Numbered from the stretch's first letter, positions 1 through 10,048 are shown. The stretch is 46,901 nt of DNA from Halovivax asiaticus JCM 14624 (GCF_000337515.1 NZ_AOIQ01000014.1:1-46901); one strand, 5' to 3'. Notes: generated from the letters alone by a model not told the origin. Made by a program: numbers and translations.

Positions 1-1408
1 TGCGACCGAGAGCAACCACCGCAAGTAACGCAACCAGTGTAATCGTTGGGGTGAAGCCCGGGGTCGGCAGCATACCGTCATCGTCGGGCCCGGAAACGGT
101 CACGGTCCCCGCGTTCGCGTCGTTGAGCGCGACATCGAACGTCCCCTCTGCGTCGAAGCTGTGCGTGAACGTCACGTCCGTAGACGCTCCTGCACCGACG
201 CTGACGGACTGTCTGTCGACGGCCTCGCCGTCGATCAGCAGTTCGACGGTCGCGTTACCGGCAATAGTGCCCGCGTTCTCGACCGTCCCGGTCACTTCAG
301 CCGTCTCGCCGGGGTCGAGATCGGTCTCGTCGAGGCTGGCATCGGCGACCGACACGTCGACAGAGCCGACGGTCACCGTTCCCGCCGCGACCCCGTCGAC
401 GGCGATCGCGTACTCGCCGGGTTCGTCGAACGACTGCGTGACCGTGAGCGATTGTTCTTCGCCCGCATCCAGCGAGATGGCGTCGCTTGCGACCGTCTCC
501 CCGTCGACGGTCAGCGAGACGGCGTGGAGTCCGCTGGCCCCACCCAGGTTCTCGAGCGTCGCGGTGATGTCGACCGCACCACCGACGCCGATCTGGTCGC
601 CGCTCAGGTCGGCATCCGTCACCTGGATGTTCGCGTCACCCGGGTCCGGCGGGGCTGGTGGCAGGCCGGGCCCCGGCGCCGGAGCGGCGTCCTCGTCCAG
701 GGTGATCGTCGTACTGGCGCTGCCGAAGTGGACCAGGTCCACCGTGGCGTCGTAGTCGCCCTCCTCCTCGAGTTGGATGGCGAACGTGACGGCCTTCGAG
801 TCGCCGGGTTCGACCTCGACAGCCTGCTTGTCGACGACGGCGTTCTCGAACGGACCGCCGTCGATCACGAACTCGAGTTCCGTCGGGCCGGCCGCGTCGC
901 CGGTGTTCTCGACGACGGCTTCGATCGTGGCGTTGTCCCCGGGCCGGATCACGGTCGTCGATGCGGCCTCGTCGATCGAGACGTCGTAATCGCGCTCGGC
1001 GACGTCCGATCCGGCGTCCAGCGACACCTCCTCGTGGGCGCCGGATTCCCACTGCACGGTCGATGCCGGTTCGACCTCCTCGCCGTTGACGAGGAACGTA
1101 ACCGGTTCGCCGGAATCGTCCGCTGACCCCGGTACCTCGAGCTTCTCGTCGTCGTACGTCGGACCGCCGAATTGGCCCGGTTCCTCGACGACGATCGAGC
1201 CGCGCTCTTCACCACCGACGACCGCCGTCACGAGCGTTCCCTCGGGTGCCGGCTCGCCGGCAATCGTCACGTCGCCGTAGTATGCCGCCGGTACCTCCGG
1301 CGGTTCGTGGTCGTCCGCGAGTGCGGGCGCGGCCCCGATGGCAACGGCCGAGAGTAGCACGGTCGTCACGAGGACGATCGCGAGCCAGCGGCTGCGAGCC
1401 GTGCTCAT
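1..1408 (-). CDS. CARDB-repeat surface protein with PGF-CTERM tail (3' end cut by window)
   Basis: Translation from the ATG at 1408 gives 469 residues and is still open at base 1. Residues 1-31 are a Sec-type signal peptide ending near ALA-DD. An N-terminal beta domain (about 40-135) is followed by a CARDB-like domain (140-238), a Pro-rich linker (about 240-257) and two more CARDB-like domains (258-350, 352-445). Residues 450-452 are PGF followed by a hydrophobic stretch ending in LGR, the PGF-CTERM signal processed and lipid-anchored by archaeosortase A, so only a few residues are missing. A good Shine-Dalgarno GGAGGT (1416-1421) lies 7 nt before the start, which fits translation from a message shared with the subtilase that ends 66 nt upstream. 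The role is probably structural or adhesive at the cell surface; no enzyme domain is visible. Confidence 0.85.
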   Translation of the reverse strand, partial: MSTARSRWLAIVLVTTVLLSAVAIGAAPALADDHEPPEVPAAYYGDVTIAGEPAPEGTLVTAVVGGEERGSIVVEEPGQFGGPTYDDEKLEVPGSADDSGEPVTFLVNGEEVEPASTVQWESGAHEEVSLDAGSDVAERDYDVSIDEAASTTVIRPGDNATIEAVVENTGDAAGPTELEFVIDGGPFENAVVDKQAVEVEPGDSKAVTFAIQLEEEGDYDATVDLVHFGSASTTITLDEDAAPAPGPGLPPAPPDPGDANIQVTDADLSGDQIGVGGAVDITATLENLGGASGLHAVSLTVDGETVASDAISLDAGEEQSLTVTQSFDEPGEYAIAVDGVAAGTVTVGSVDVSVADASLDETDLDPGETAEVTGTVENAGTIAGNATVELLIDGEAVDRQSVSVGAGASTDVTFTHSFDAEGTFDVALNDANAGTVTVSGPDDDGMLPTPGFTPTITLVALLAVVALGR

Positions 1409-1474
1409 GCGGTCAACCTCCGTCGTAATCTGTATCATGATGATAGAGTGTAGTGAAGACGACAGGGAAATCGG

Positions 1475-4400
1475 TTATTCGATCGTGATCGTGCCGACTT
1501 CGGCGATTTCGTCGTCCGTAACGATCGCGACGTTCTGCTCACCGGTCGGGTGGAACGATCGGATCTCCTCGGTCAGTTCGACCGTGCCCGTTTCGTTGGC
1601 GCCGATCTCCTGTTCGACCACGTCGACGACGAACGTCTCGTCGTCCTGCAGGATGGTACCCTCGTCGGCAGTGACGTTCTGCCCGATCCGGAGCTGGATC
1701 TCCGCGTCGCCGGATTCCGCACCGTCGTTGTCGATTTCTGCGGTGACGGTGAACTCCTCACCCTGGCCGACCGCGTCCGGAACGTCCGAACTGTTGTGGG
1801 TGAAGTAGGTGGTCTCCAGCAACGAGAATTCGATGCCTTCGTCGCCGGCGGTAGCCGTGACGGTCTCGGTCTGGTAGCCCGATGCCTCGGCGAAGACGGT
1901 CTGTTCGGTACCGGCCGGAACCTCTTCGACGACGTACTCGCCGTTCGTGTTCGTGAACGTCCCGAGCGTCGTCGTGTCGAGCCCGACGGTCGCCGTTTCG
2001 ATCGGTTCGCCGGAGATCTCACCGACGACGGTGCCGTCGATCGTCTCCGTGTCGATGTTCAGGATGTCGTTCGTCTCCGACTGGGTCGCCCCGTCGTAGA
2101 CGTACGACGGAATCGTTCCGTCGTCGTTCGCGTACACGAAGTACCCCGAGAACGGGTTGACAGTCGCGTTCTCGACGGTCTCACCGGGGAGCGAGAACGC
2201 CGGTCTGTCGATGTCTTCCGCGAACGTCATCGGACTCTCGGCGTCGTCGTAGACGTCGAGGAAGGACGATGGATCCGCAGAGCCGTCGAACACCTCGCTC
2301 ACGTCGGCATGTTGCGACGGCGCGATGAAGTTCCAGCCCTCGTCGAGCTGAGCCTCGCCGGGGGACGGCGTGTCGACCTCACCGGCCGGGCCTTCGAAGT
2401 CGATCTGTGCGACCTGGTCGTCGTTGGTCGTCACCACCATCGCGTCGAGCGGCTCGATGTCGTCGTCGGCGGCGACCCGCGTCCACTCGTCGGTCGCCGA
2501 GTCGAACGCCCAGACGACGCCTTCGGTGTCGTCCGGAAGCACGTCACCGACCGTCCCCTCGGTGTCACCGGGGAACCCAATCGGTGTCGGTTGGCCGCCG
2601 TCGACAGGGACCGTGTACGTCGCTCCGGCTGCCATCTCGACGTCGATCACCTGTTCGGAGCCGTCGGTGGTCGACGGGACGCCGGCGAACGGCGTTCCGA
2701 CCTCTTCGAGTCCGTACTGGGGATGTTCGACCGTCATGTACCACTCGGTCGGCGCACGATCGCCGACGTCGACGTGGAACGTGCCGTTTTCGTCAGTGGT
2801 CGGCTGGGCGATGTTCTTACCGGCGTCGATATCCACGAGCCGGATCTCCACCCCTTCGATCGGTTCGCCCTCGGCATTGGTCACCGTTCCGGTGACGTCA
2901 CCGGCCGCCTGGATGGTAAGAGTGTTCTGTTCCATCTCACTTCCGGCCATGATCGCCTGGCTGAAGTTCCCTGCACCGAAGGCAGCGTGAATACCGACGA
3001 CAGGGTAGGTGGACTGGTACGTCTCACCGCCCTCGATCGTGACGACGTCGAGCCGGAGACTCGCTCCGCCGATCAGATAGTCGATCGGAACGTCGGCCGT
3101 TTGATCACCCTCGTTCGTGATCGTTACCGCCGGTTCGACGCCGTCTCCGGCTTCGATGGTATCGTCGAGTTCGGCGTCCATCGTGATGTTGGCGGGCTCC
3201 GGCGCAGCGAGCGTCTCGCTCGGACCGGTCGTGACCGTGACGTCCTCCCCGGTACCGTTGAACGTGTGCTCCAGTTCGAGAGCAGGGTCCGCGTCCGCTA
3301 TCGCCCCGGTTTCGATCGCGACCCCGAGGTACCCGTCGTACGCCGTGACGTTCGCTTCGTCCGCGACGTGCAGCGTCTCCCCGAGTTCGCCGGATGCGAT
3401 GGCCTGCGGATCGGCCGGGTCCGTCGTGTTGAGGACGGTGACGCCCTCGATCGCGTCGCTACCGATACTCGAATCGGTGACGTCGACGGTGTAGTTCTGG
3501 AGGTTCACGACCTCGGTGTCGACCATCTGGAGAGTCTCGTTCGCGCCGACGACGTGCGGTTGGTCGGCAAGCAGTGTCGCGTCGACGTTCGGTTCGAGCG
3601 ATAGTTCGACGGTGTCACTGGTACCGTCGACCGTCACGGTCCGATCGGGCGTCGAGTATCCGAATTCTGTCGCCGTGACTGTATACTCGCCGTGAGCGAG
3701 TTCGTACTCGGCGTCACCGCTCGCATTGGTGAAACTCGACATCGCCACGTCGCTCTCGCCGATCACGTCGACGGGAACGTCCGGCATCGGCTCGCCGCCG
3801 TCGTCGACGACGCTGACGGTCACCGATTCGCTGTCGTTCGAAACCGAGCTAACGGCGTGGTACGCGTCGACGATTCCGTGTCCGTACCGCGTGTCCTGAC
3901 CGTCGAGCGCCTCGGCGGCCGGAGTAGCGATCTCCGCCGGTGGCTTTTCCGCGCTCTCGACGAGCCTGTTCTTGATCTCGTCGATCGTCAGGTCCGGATT
4001 TTCGGCGACCATCAGCGCGACGACGCCGGAAACGTGTGGCGCCGCCATGCTCGTCCCCGGCAAGTGCTCGTACTCGCCGTCAGGATACGCGCTTAGAACG
4101 CTCACGCCCGGCGCGGAAACGTCCGGAAGGATGTACTGTTCCGGCCAGTCCGTCCCCGCAGAGTACCCGTACTCCGTCGCCGTATCGACCAGTTCGCCGC
4201 TCGAAAAACTGGCGATGCCGAGGCTCGGGTTCGAGGCGCCGACCGAAACGCTCAGCGGGTCGTTCCCCGGTGAACTGGTCGTTCCCTCCTGTTCGTTCCC
4301 CGCCGACGCGACCAGGATCGTCCCGTCCGCGTGAGCGTTCGCGATCGTCTCGAGATAGAGGTCTCGATGGCCTGCGGCCCCGAGGCTCATCGACATCACG

Positions 4401-5377
4401 TCGACGTCCTGTTCGACCGCCCACTGCATGCCACCGAGCACCTGCGCGGCCTCCCCGGACCCGTCGGGAATCACGGCACCGGCGTACAGTTCCGTGTCGG
4501 GAGCGACGCCGATGTGGGTGCCGCTCTCGTTCCCGCCGGCGACCGTTCCGGCGACGTGCGTTCCGTGACCATCCGCGTCCGTCGGCGGGTCCCCGGTAAT
4601 GTGGCCCGTCTCGTTGAAGTGGGCCCAGTTGTTCTCCGCGTCGAAGCCCTCGAATTCGGGATGGTCCGCATCGAGACCGGTATCGAGCACGGCAACCGAC
4701 GCGCCCTGTCCGGTGACGTCCAAGCCATCCCATACCTCCGGGACGTTGATCTGTTCGAGGCCGTACGTGTACTCGTACTCGCCGGGCTCCCCAGGTTCGC
4801 GATCGGCCGATACTGCCTCGCGCTCGTCCGAGGGAGTTAGCTCATCTGCAGACTCGGCGGTCGAGGTGCTATCGCTCGTCACCTCGAAGTTCTCGTGGAG
4901 GTGGATCACCCCGTCGATCGTCGCCAGTTCGTCGATGGAGGCCCTCGAAGTATCGACTTCGACCAGCGCCGCGTTCGCGATCCAGAATTCGTTCAGGATG
5001 TCGACGCCCGGCGTGTCGGCCGCGTACGTCTCGAGTGCGGCCTGCGTCTGAGCAGCTTCCTGCTCGAGTGTCGCTTGCGTCGTTTCCGCCGTTGCCGTCG
5101 TTGCCGACGCGAACGACGATTGCTTGGCGTCCATCCGAACGAAGACTTCGACGGTGTCCCCACCGCGCGCCTCGCGTTCGAGCGTCGAGTCGATTGATAC
5201 GTCCTCTGCATCTTGCGTCTGTACATCTTCTGCGTCGAGGTCGTCCGCTTCCACCCCGGTTTCCGTCGCTTCACTCGCGCCCGCCGTCCCTCCCACAGCC
5301 ATGGCAACCGGCGATACGACCATCGCGAGCGCCATGATAACGACGAACGCAGTCGAAATCGTGAGTCTACCTGTCAT
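1475..5377 (-). CDS. Large secreted subtilisin-like serine protease (S8 family)
   Basis: The 1300-residue protein starts with a signal peptide (1-30) and an I9-like propeptide (about 60-165). The S8 catalytic domain (about 210-510) shows the triad D232 (LDTGLD), H271 (HGTHVAG) and S443 (GTSMAAP), with oxyanion N361 (ASAGNE). The C-terminal 790 residues are modular: carboxypeptidase-regulatory-like folds at about 520-595, 825-915 and 1110-1185, CARDB-like folds at 730-815 and 1190-1300, and a GWNFIAPSQ module at about 920-1100. Classical halolysins are only about 400-530 residues, so this is a much enlarged relative. No cysteines and no C-terminal anchor are visible, so it should be released or held non-covalently at the surface. 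A TATA-like box (5411-5418) gives a short leader. It lies just upstream of the PGF-CTERM protein and may share its message. Confidence 0.93.
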   Translation of the reverse strand: MTGRLTISTAFVVIMALAMVVSPVAMAVGGTAGASEATETGVEADDLDAEDVQTQDAEDVSIDSTLEREARGGDTVEVFVRMDAKQSSFASATTATAETTQATLEQEAAQTQAALETYAADTPGVDILNEFWIANAALVEVDTSRASIDELATIDGVIHLHENFEVTSDSTSTAESADELTPSDEREAVSADREPGEPGEYEYTYGLEQINVPEVWDGLDVTGQGASVAVLDTGLDADHPEFEGFDAENNWAHFNETGHITGDPPTDADGHGTHVAGTVAGGNESGTHIGVAPDTELYAGAVIPDGSGEAAQVLGGMQWAVEQDVDVMSMSLGAAGHRDLYLETIANAHADGTILVASAGNEQEGTTSSPGNDPLSVSVGASNPSLGIASFSSGELVDTATEYGYSAGTDWPEQYILPDVSAPGVSVLSAYPDGEYEHLPGTSMAAPHVSGVVALMVAENPDLTIDEIKNRLVESAEKPPAEIATPAAEALDGQDTRYGHGIVDAYHAVSSVSNDSESVTVSVVDDGGEPMPDVPVDVIGESDVAMSSFTNASGDAEYELAHGEYTVTATEFGYSTPDRTVTVDGTSDTVELSLEPNVDATLLADQPHVVGANETLQMVDTEVVNLQNYTVDVTDSSIGSDAIEGVTVLNTTDPADPQAIASGELGETLHVADEANVTAYDGYLGVAIETGAIADADPALELEHTFNGTGEDVTVTTGPSETLAAPEPANITMDAELDDTIEAGDGVEPAVTITNEGDQTADVPIDYLIGGASLRLDVVTIEGGETYQSTYPVVGIHAAFGAGNFSQAIMAGSEMEQNTLTIQAAGDVTGTVTNAEGEPIEGVEIRLVDIDAGKNIAQPTTDENGTFHVDVGDRAPTEWYMTVEHPQYGLEEVGTPFAGVPSTTDGSEQVIDVEMAAGATYTVPVDGGQPTPIGFPGDTEGTVGDVLPDDTEGVVWAFDSATDEWTRVAADDDIEPLDAMVVTTNDDQVAQIDFEGPAGEVDTPSPGEAQLDEGWNFIAPSQHADVSEVFDGSADPSSFLDVYDDAESPMTFAEDIDRPAFSLPGETVENATVNPFSGYFVYANDDGTIPSYVYDGATQSETNDILNIDTETIDGTVVGEISGEPIETATVGLDTTTLGTFTNTNGEYVVEEVPAGTEQTVFAEASGYQTETVTATAGDEGIEFSLLETTYFTHNSSDVPDAVGQGEEFTVTAEIDNDGAESGDAEIQLRIGQNVTADEGTILQDDETFVVDVVEQEIGANETGTVELTEEIRSFHPTGEQNVAIVTDDEIAEVGTITIE

Positions 5378-5646
5378 AGTGACATCCAGTCACGAGAGAG
5401 TATGTATATCACTTATATTTTCCTAGTTGGTTGTGCCTATAATCACCATTATCGAAGATAACGGGTGTCGATGATACCACCCACTACACCCTCGTTTAAA
5501 TCGTCGGAGAAGAAACGCTGTAGCCGGTCGGTCTGCAGAGCGGAGACTCAGTTCGGCATTTCGGAACTGCGGCTACTCGAGCGCGTCACGAAAGGAACGG
5601 TAGCAAGAGAGAGAGAGAGAGAGAGAGACGCAGCGGGAAAGTGGCC
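5378..5646. other. Intergenic region between subtilase and pcn
   Basis: This 269-nt stretch is AT-richer than its surroundings near the subtilase start. It carries the subtilase promoter (ATATAAG on the minus strand, 5411-5418) and a GA dinucleotide run just after the pcn stop. No convincing gene is visible on either strand. Confidence 0.7.
5606..5628. repeat. GA dinucleotide microsatellite
   Basis: Eleven AG units plus a final A form an uninterrupted dinucleotide tract, 18 nt downstream of the pcn stop codon at 5647. Simple-sequence tracts of this length are uncommon in haloarchaeal DNA and are prone to slippage. It lies in non-coding DNA, so length changes would not break a protein. On the minus strand it reads as a pyrimidine (CT) tract just downstream of pcn, where it could affect transcript ends. 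Confidence 0.9.
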
Positions 5647-6390
5647 TCAGTCGCTCTGGATGCGCGGTGCGAGCATGTACGTGACCTGGCCCTGGCCCTC
5701 GGCGAAGCCGAAGTACATCTTGATGGGGAACTCCTCGCCGAGGTCGGCGGCGACCTCCGCGTCCGCGGGAATGGCCTTGTTCATGTCCTTCAGGTAGTCG
5801 AGGCTGAACAGGGAGTGTGCGGACCCGACTTCGAGGTCGATGAGGTCGTCGGCGGTGAGTTCCAGATGGACGTCGTCGGTGTCGCCCTCCGCGTCGACGT
5901 AGAAGTACTCCTCGGCCTCGTCGACGCCGAGTGCGATGTGGTCGGAGACCATGTCGGCGGCGGTGACCGCGCGGTTGACGTCTTTCCCTTCGAGGACGAC
6001 GCGGGCGGGCAGGTCGAGATCAGGGATGTCCGGCTCCTGGCGGATGGAGTCGGGATCGATCAGCGCGAGGGTGTACTCGAGCCCCTCGATCTGGGCGTGG
6101 AGCTTGCGGGTCTCCTCGTCGAGTTCGAGCTGGACGAGCTGGCCGGATTCGGCCATGCCGGCGATGTCTTCGAGGCGGGAGAGGTCGACGCCGATGAGGC
6201 CGCCGTCGGCCTCGTAGGACTCGAACGCGTCGGCGTCGAGCGAGAGATCGACCATCCCCACGTTGGCGGGATCGACCGCCCGGATCCGGAGACCGTCCTC
6301 CTCGAGATGGATCTTGCACTCCTCGACCAGCACGCTCACCGAATCCAGCGCGCTCGAGAGCGTTTCCGCACTCACGATGGCCTTGAACAT
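5647..6390 (-). CDS. pcn: DNA polymerase sliding clamp (PCNA)
   Basis: The 247-residue protein begins [11 protein letters not shown] and ends in QSD, the usual length for archaeal PCNA. It forms the homotrimeric ring that tethers replicative polymerases, FEN1 and ligase to DNA. Two tandem clamp folds span about 1-120 and 125-247, with the typical acidic halophilic surface (for example [13 protein letters not shown] near the N terminus). A longer in-frame reading to 6783 exists, but the added residues are Arg/Pro-rich and unlike PCNA. The ATG at 6390 lies 27 nt after a TATA-like CTTTTTATG (6414-6421), which fits a leaderless message. It stands alone on its strand here. Confidence 0.97.
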   Translation of the reverse strand: MFKAIVSAETLSSALDSVSVLVEECKIHLEEDGLRIRAVDPANVGMVDLSLDADAFESYEADGGLIGVDLSRLEDIAGMAESGQLVQLELDEETRKLHAQIEGLEYTLALIDPDSIRQEPDIPDLDLPARVVLEGKDVNRAVTAADMVSDHIALGVDEAEEYFYVDAEGDTDDVHLELTADDLIDLEVGSAHSLFSLDYLKDMNKAIPADAEVAADLGEEFPIKMYFGFAEGQGQVTYMLAPRIQSD

Positions 6391-6752
6391 ATGCGTCGGA
6401 TACGGAGGGTCCACATAAAAAGCCCTGCGTTCTCGCGCGGGCGCCTCGACACCGCCGAGCGCGTGGCACCCGCCGTAACTTGGACCGATCTGGCCGCGAC
6501 CCGGGATGGAGCGGGGCCCCATCGTGACGGTTCGATCTGCGGCCGTCGTTGTCACGATGATCCTGCCTAGAGGGAGTTTCCGTCGGCACAGTCCAAACAG
6601 AAGTGCGTCGCCGCCGCGCCGAGTCGAACCGATCGATTTCGGGGGTAGATTAAACGGGGCGGGCTGCGAATGGATACGGAGATGACGCGGACTCCGGTGT
6701 CTCGGTGGCGAATTAGCCCGGCGACAGTTCACAGAAGTGGTGGCGAGCGGCC
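6391..6752. other. Intergenic region between pcn and NnrS-like gene
   Basis: This 362-nt spacer between divergent genes has no credible coding sequence. The open frame that extends pcn through it is Arg/Pro/Ser-rich and lacks haloarchaeal acidic composition. It contains the pcn TATA box and a weak TTAAAC element near 6646-6652 that might serve the plus-strand gene. No RNA gene was recognised. Confidence 0.6.
6414..6421 (-). promoter_or_regulatory. TATA box of pcn
   Basis: A T-rich CTTTTTAT element on the minus strand is centred 27 nt upstream of the pcn ATG. That spacing puts transcription initiation at or next to the start codon, which supports the 247-residue start and a leaderless transcript. 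Confidence 0.65.
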
Positions 6753-8060
6753 GTGAGTGCCGGCTCCACGACCCGCGGCTCACGAGCCTTCGTCGCCGTC
6801 GGCGTCTGCTGGTTCGTCGCGTTCAACGCGGCCGTCCTGGCCGGCACCAGCCGCTCGGCCGCGACCGTCATCGGGCTCTACGGTTTCGTCTTCGCCGTGA
6901 TCTTCGGGAAGGCCTACGCGCTCGTCCCCTCGTACTTCGACCGGCAGTTGCGCTTTCCGCGGGCACCGCTGGTCCACCTTCCGCTCGCCGTGGTCGGCGT
7001 CGTCGGGCTGTTCGCCGGTCGGCTGGCACCCGGCGATCCGCTGGCCGACCCGCTCTCGCGACTCGACATCGCGACGGCCCAGTTGTTCGCGGTCGGCGCC
7101 CTCGCCTGGCTCGCCGGCGTCGGCATCTTCGTCGCCAGTCTCGGTTGGAGCCTTCGGGACAACCTCACCGGCGCGGAGACGGGAACGGCGGGGGCGAACC
7201 GTCACCGACGCCGGGTCGACCGCGCGGCGAACGCCGTCGTCCCGCTGGTCGCGCTTTACCTCATCTGGGGAAGCCTCCTCCCCGTTCTTGATGCGTTCGA
7301 CGTTCGGCCCGATCCGTTCGTGCTCGACCTCGGCGCGCTCTCGTCGGACCCCGTCACGGTGACCCTCGTACCGATCGGTCCGGCAGCCTCGCACGTCTTC
7401 GCGGCCGGGGCGGCCACGCTGTTGCTCTTCGGGATCGGCTTCCGACTCCTCCCGCGCTTTCTCGTCGGCACGCCGCGCACGGCGCCGGTCGTCGTGGCAC
7501 TGGTGGCGGGTGCCGTCGCACCGTTCTTCCTCGCCGTCGACTTCTACGGCGGCGCTCTCTTCACCGTCGGCGCGACGTTGCTCGCCGTCGCGATCGGCGC
7601 TTACGCCGCCGTGGTCCTCGAACTTATCGTCACCAGCGATCGCCGGCGCGTGGGCTTTCCCGCAATCGCGGCGGGCGCCGCCTTCGGGCTCGTCGTCGTG
7701 GCGCTCGGGTGGGGGATGGGCGTCCACGGCCTCGACCCGACGCTCGCGGCCGCCCACTACCGACTCGCCCTCGGCGGCTTCCTGGGCCTCACGATCGTCG
7801 GGGTCAGCTTTCAGTTCTACCCGCCCGCGATCGGCGAGGCACCCGGCGTCGGGGACCGCGGCGCGACGGTCGTCATCGCGGCCCTCGCGGCCGGGTTCGC
7901 CATCGAGGCGGTCGGCGTCGGGCTGGGCACGATCGATCCCTCGTCCCCCGCAATCGTGCTCGATCCCGCGCTCGTCCGGACCGTGGGCGCCGGACTCGCC
8001 GTCGTCGGGTCGCTCGGGTACGCGTGGGTCGTCCTGTCGATCTTCGAACAGCGGCGGTGA
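6753..8060 (+). CDS. NnrS / heme-copper-oxidase-subunit-I-like polytopic membrane protein
   Basis: The 435-residue protein starts at a GTG and has about 12 hydrophobic segments across its whole length. The His-bearing helices [19 protein letters not shown] followed by LLPRF, and [16 protein letters not shown] followed by QFYPP, resemble NnrS and other derivatives of the HCO subunit I fold. NnrS-type proteins are heme/copper membrane proteins linked to nitric oxide tolerance in bacteria. No Cu_B histidine pair is obvious, so catalysis is unlikely to be that of an oxidase. It is monocistronic and 5-10 kb from the respiration island, so a link with NO metabolism is inference. The family call is moderate; an uncharacterised haloarchaeal membrane protein is the alternative. 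Confidence 0.6.
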   Translation: MSAGSTTRGSRAFVAVGVCWFVAFNAAVLAGTSRSAATVIGLYGFVFAVIFGKAYALVPSYFDRQLRFPRAPLVHLPLAVVGVVGLFAGRLAPGDPLADPLSRLDIATAQLFAVGALAWLAGVGIFVASLGWSLRDNLTGAETGTAGANRHRRRVDRAANAVVPLVALYLIWGSLLPVLDAFDVRPDPFVLDLGALSSDPVTVTLVPIGPAASHVFAAGAATLLLFGIGFRLLPRFLVGTPRTAPVVVALVAGAVAPFFLAVDFYGGALFTVGATLLAVAIGAYAAVVLELIVTSDRRRVGFPAIAAGAAFGLVVVALGWGMGVHGLDPTLAAAHYRLALGGFLGLTIVGVSFQFYPPAIGEAPGVGDRGATVVIAALAAGFAIEAVGVGLGTIDPSSPAIVLDPALVRTVGAGLAVVGSLGYAWVVLSIFEQRR

Positions 8061-8141
8061 GGGCGGCACCCGGGCGAGCGGCGAGGCAAAACCGAACGTA
8101 GTCGGCCCATCACATATACCGACCGCCACCGAATTACGACC

Positions 8142-8483
8142 ATGACGACTCAAGACGGCTCCACTGACAGTCGCCCGGTCGCACCGACGGAACGCGTCAC
8201 GCTCGACGAACTCGACGGACAGCCCCACGCACACTGCTTCGAGGAGGAACCGATGACGGTCCGACTCTCGCTCGACGCCGGCGACTCGGTCCCGGCCCAC
8301 CAGCATCCCGACAGGCGGATCGTCCTCCACCTCGTCGAGGGAGCGCTCTCGGTGACGCTGGGCGAGGACGAACACGAGATTCGCGCCGGCGACGTCGTCC
8401 GCTTCGACGGCAACCAGGACGTCTCGCCGGAGGCGTTGGAGGACAGTACCGCGCTACTCGTGCTGGCGAAGCGGGAGGCGTAA
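8142..8483 (+). CDS. Small cupin-domain protein
   Basis: The 113-residue protein carries one cupin beta-barrel. Motif 1 is visible as GDSVPAHQHPDRRIVLHLVE (about residues 47-66), with metal-ligand-type histidines, and motif 2 as IRAGDVVRF followed by G and N (about 83-93). Such stand-alone cupins bind a divalent metal and may be enzymes or small-molecule sensors; the substrate cannot be read from the sequence. A TATA element (ACATATACC, 8112-8120) lies about 26 nt before the ATG, indicating a leaderless single-gene transcript. The gene converges with the NSS transporter downstream. Confidence 0.8.
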   Translation: MTTQDGSTDSRPVAPTERVTLDELDGQPHAHCFEEEPMTVRLSLDAGDSVPAHQHPDRRIVLHLVEGALSVTLGEDEHEIRAGDVVRFDGNQDVSPEALEDSTALLVLAKREA

Positions 8484-8587
8484 CGGAGAGAGGAACAGCG
8501 AATCGTCGCGGACTCCGATCGGTGTGACGTCCCCGACGGACCACCCAGGAGAACGGTTCTCGACGCCCAGAGGAACAATATCGACGG

Positions 8588-9931
8588 CTAGAGGAACGGA
8601 ATCGGGGGCGCCGCGTAGATGTCGGTGACGCCGAGGTACAGCGTGACGAACACGCCGGCGAGCACGTAGGTCCGGATGGACCACAGCCAGGCCGTCGCGA
8701 ACGTCCCGCCGCTGTCGGTACCCTTTTTGATCTCGTCGACGGCCTCCGGGCCGTACACCCAGCCGACGAAGATCACGACCAGCAGGACCGAGACTGGGAG
8801 CAAGACGCTGTAGGCGAGCGCGTCGAACCAGCCGAGCCAGTCGGTGTTCCACGCCGACAGCGTCCCGAGTCCGAAGATGGCGCCGGCGAAGCCGAACGCG
8901 GTGCCCGGACGGTTATAGCCGTAGTTGTCGACGACGTAGGAGGTGGCGACCTCCAGCAGACTGATCGCCGAGGAGAGTGCAGCGATGAGCACGACGCCGA
9001 AGAACGCGACGCCGAGCACCCGGCCAGCGAGGGCGAGGTCCGCGAACACCTGTGCGACACTGACGAACAGTGCATTCGGACCGCCACCCGCAGCATCGCT
9101 TGGAACGCCACCGAACTGCACGAACAGCAGCGGGATGACGACGAGGCCCGCGAGCAGGCCGACCGCGGTGTTCAACACGACGATGAGACTCCCGTCGGCC
9201 GGGAGGCTGTCGTCGTCGCCGAGGTAGGAGGCGTAGGTGATCATCGCCCCCATCCCCAGCGACAGCGAGAAGAACGCCTGGCTGACGGCGAACGGAACGA
9301 TGCTTCCGAAGTTGTTCGCCAGGTAGTCGAAGTCCGGTGAGAGGTAGTAGCCGTACGCCGGCCCGGAGCCGTCCAGGGTGAACGCGTAGATTGCGAGGCC
9401 GACGAGCATCACGAGGATGGAGGGGACCATCAGTTTGGTCGCCCTCTCGATACCCTTCTCGACGCCGAACGCCACGATAACGGCGGTGGCACCCATGAAG
9501 GCGGCGTGGAACGCGATGGCCGCCCAGCCCGCCGAGACCTTGCCGAAGTGGCCGCCGGGATCCGTGAAGTAGGCGCCCGTCGCGCTGTCGACGATGAAGC
9601 GGATGACCCAGCCGCCGACGACGCTGTAGTACGAGAGGATCCACAGCCCCGTCAAGAGCCCGATCACGCCAACGACGGTCCACGCCGGGTGTTTCAGCCG
9701 GTCGAACGCCTCGATGGCGTTGATGTTCGCCCGCCGTCCGACGACGAACTCGCCGATGATGGCGGGGAGACCGATGAGGAACGCGGCGATGAGGTAGACG
9801 AAGACGAACGCCGCGCCGCCCTCCGCCGATGTCTTGAACGGGAACTGCCAGAGGTTCCCCAGTCCGACTGCGCTTCCCACGGCCGCCAGAATGAATCCCA
9901 GCCTGGTGGCCCACGTTTCACGTTCTGCCAT
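8588..9931 (-). CDS. Sodium-dependent transporter of the NSS/SNF family
   Basis: The 447-residue protein begins MAERETWATRLGFILAAVGS and continues with VGLGNLWQFPF, the TM1 unwound sodium and substrate site of LeuT-like transporters. About 11-12 membrane helices follow. It should import an amino acid or related solute with sodium; the substrate is not evident. An in-frame upstream extension to 10048 exists but is unlike the family, and a T-rich TATA-like element (9960-9968) is correctly spaced for the ATG at 9931. The C terminus is short, as in prokaryotic members. Downstream is the convergent cupin gene. Confidence 0.92.
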   Translation of the reverse strand: MAERETWATRLGFILAAVGSAVGLGNLWQFPFKTSAEGGAAFVFVYLIAAFLIGLPAIIGEFVVGRRANINAIEAFDRLKHPAWTVVGVIGLLTGLWILSYYSVVGGWVIRFIVDSATGAYFTDPGGHFGKVSAGWAAIAFHAAFMGATAVIVAFGVEKGIERATKLMVPSILVMLVGLAIYAFTLDGSGPAYGYYLSPDFDYLANNFGSIVPFAVSQAFFSLSLGMGAMITYASYLGDDDSLPADGSLIVVLNTAVGLLAGLVVIPLLFVQFGGVPSDAAGGGPNALFVSVAQVFADLALAGRVLGVAFFGVVLIAALSSAISLLEVATSYVVDNYGYNRPGTAFGFAGAIFGLGTLSAWNTDWLGWFDALAYSVLLPVSVLLVVIFVGWVYGPEAVDEIKKGTDSGGTFATAWLWSIRTYVLAGVFVTLYLGVTDIYAAPPIPFL

Positions 9932-10048
9932 GATATACCACGCCGTACCCAGACAGGGGGTAAAAATCACACGCCCGCGACGCCCGTTGCCGGAATCGTG
10001 ATCGAGGCCGTGTCGGCTTCGATCGCCGTGGATTGGTCGGATACCCAC

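Noticed and set aside
1550-3604. A 684-residue plus-strand open frame inside the subtilase
   Set aside because: The opposite strand encodes continuous subtilase modules; the plus-strand product is Arg/Val/Asp-rich without family signatures.
6391-6783. An N-terminal extension of PCNA by about 130 residues
   Set aside because: The added sequence is Arg/Pro-rich, not acidic, and a TATA box sits inside it at leaderless spacing from the internal ATG at 6390.
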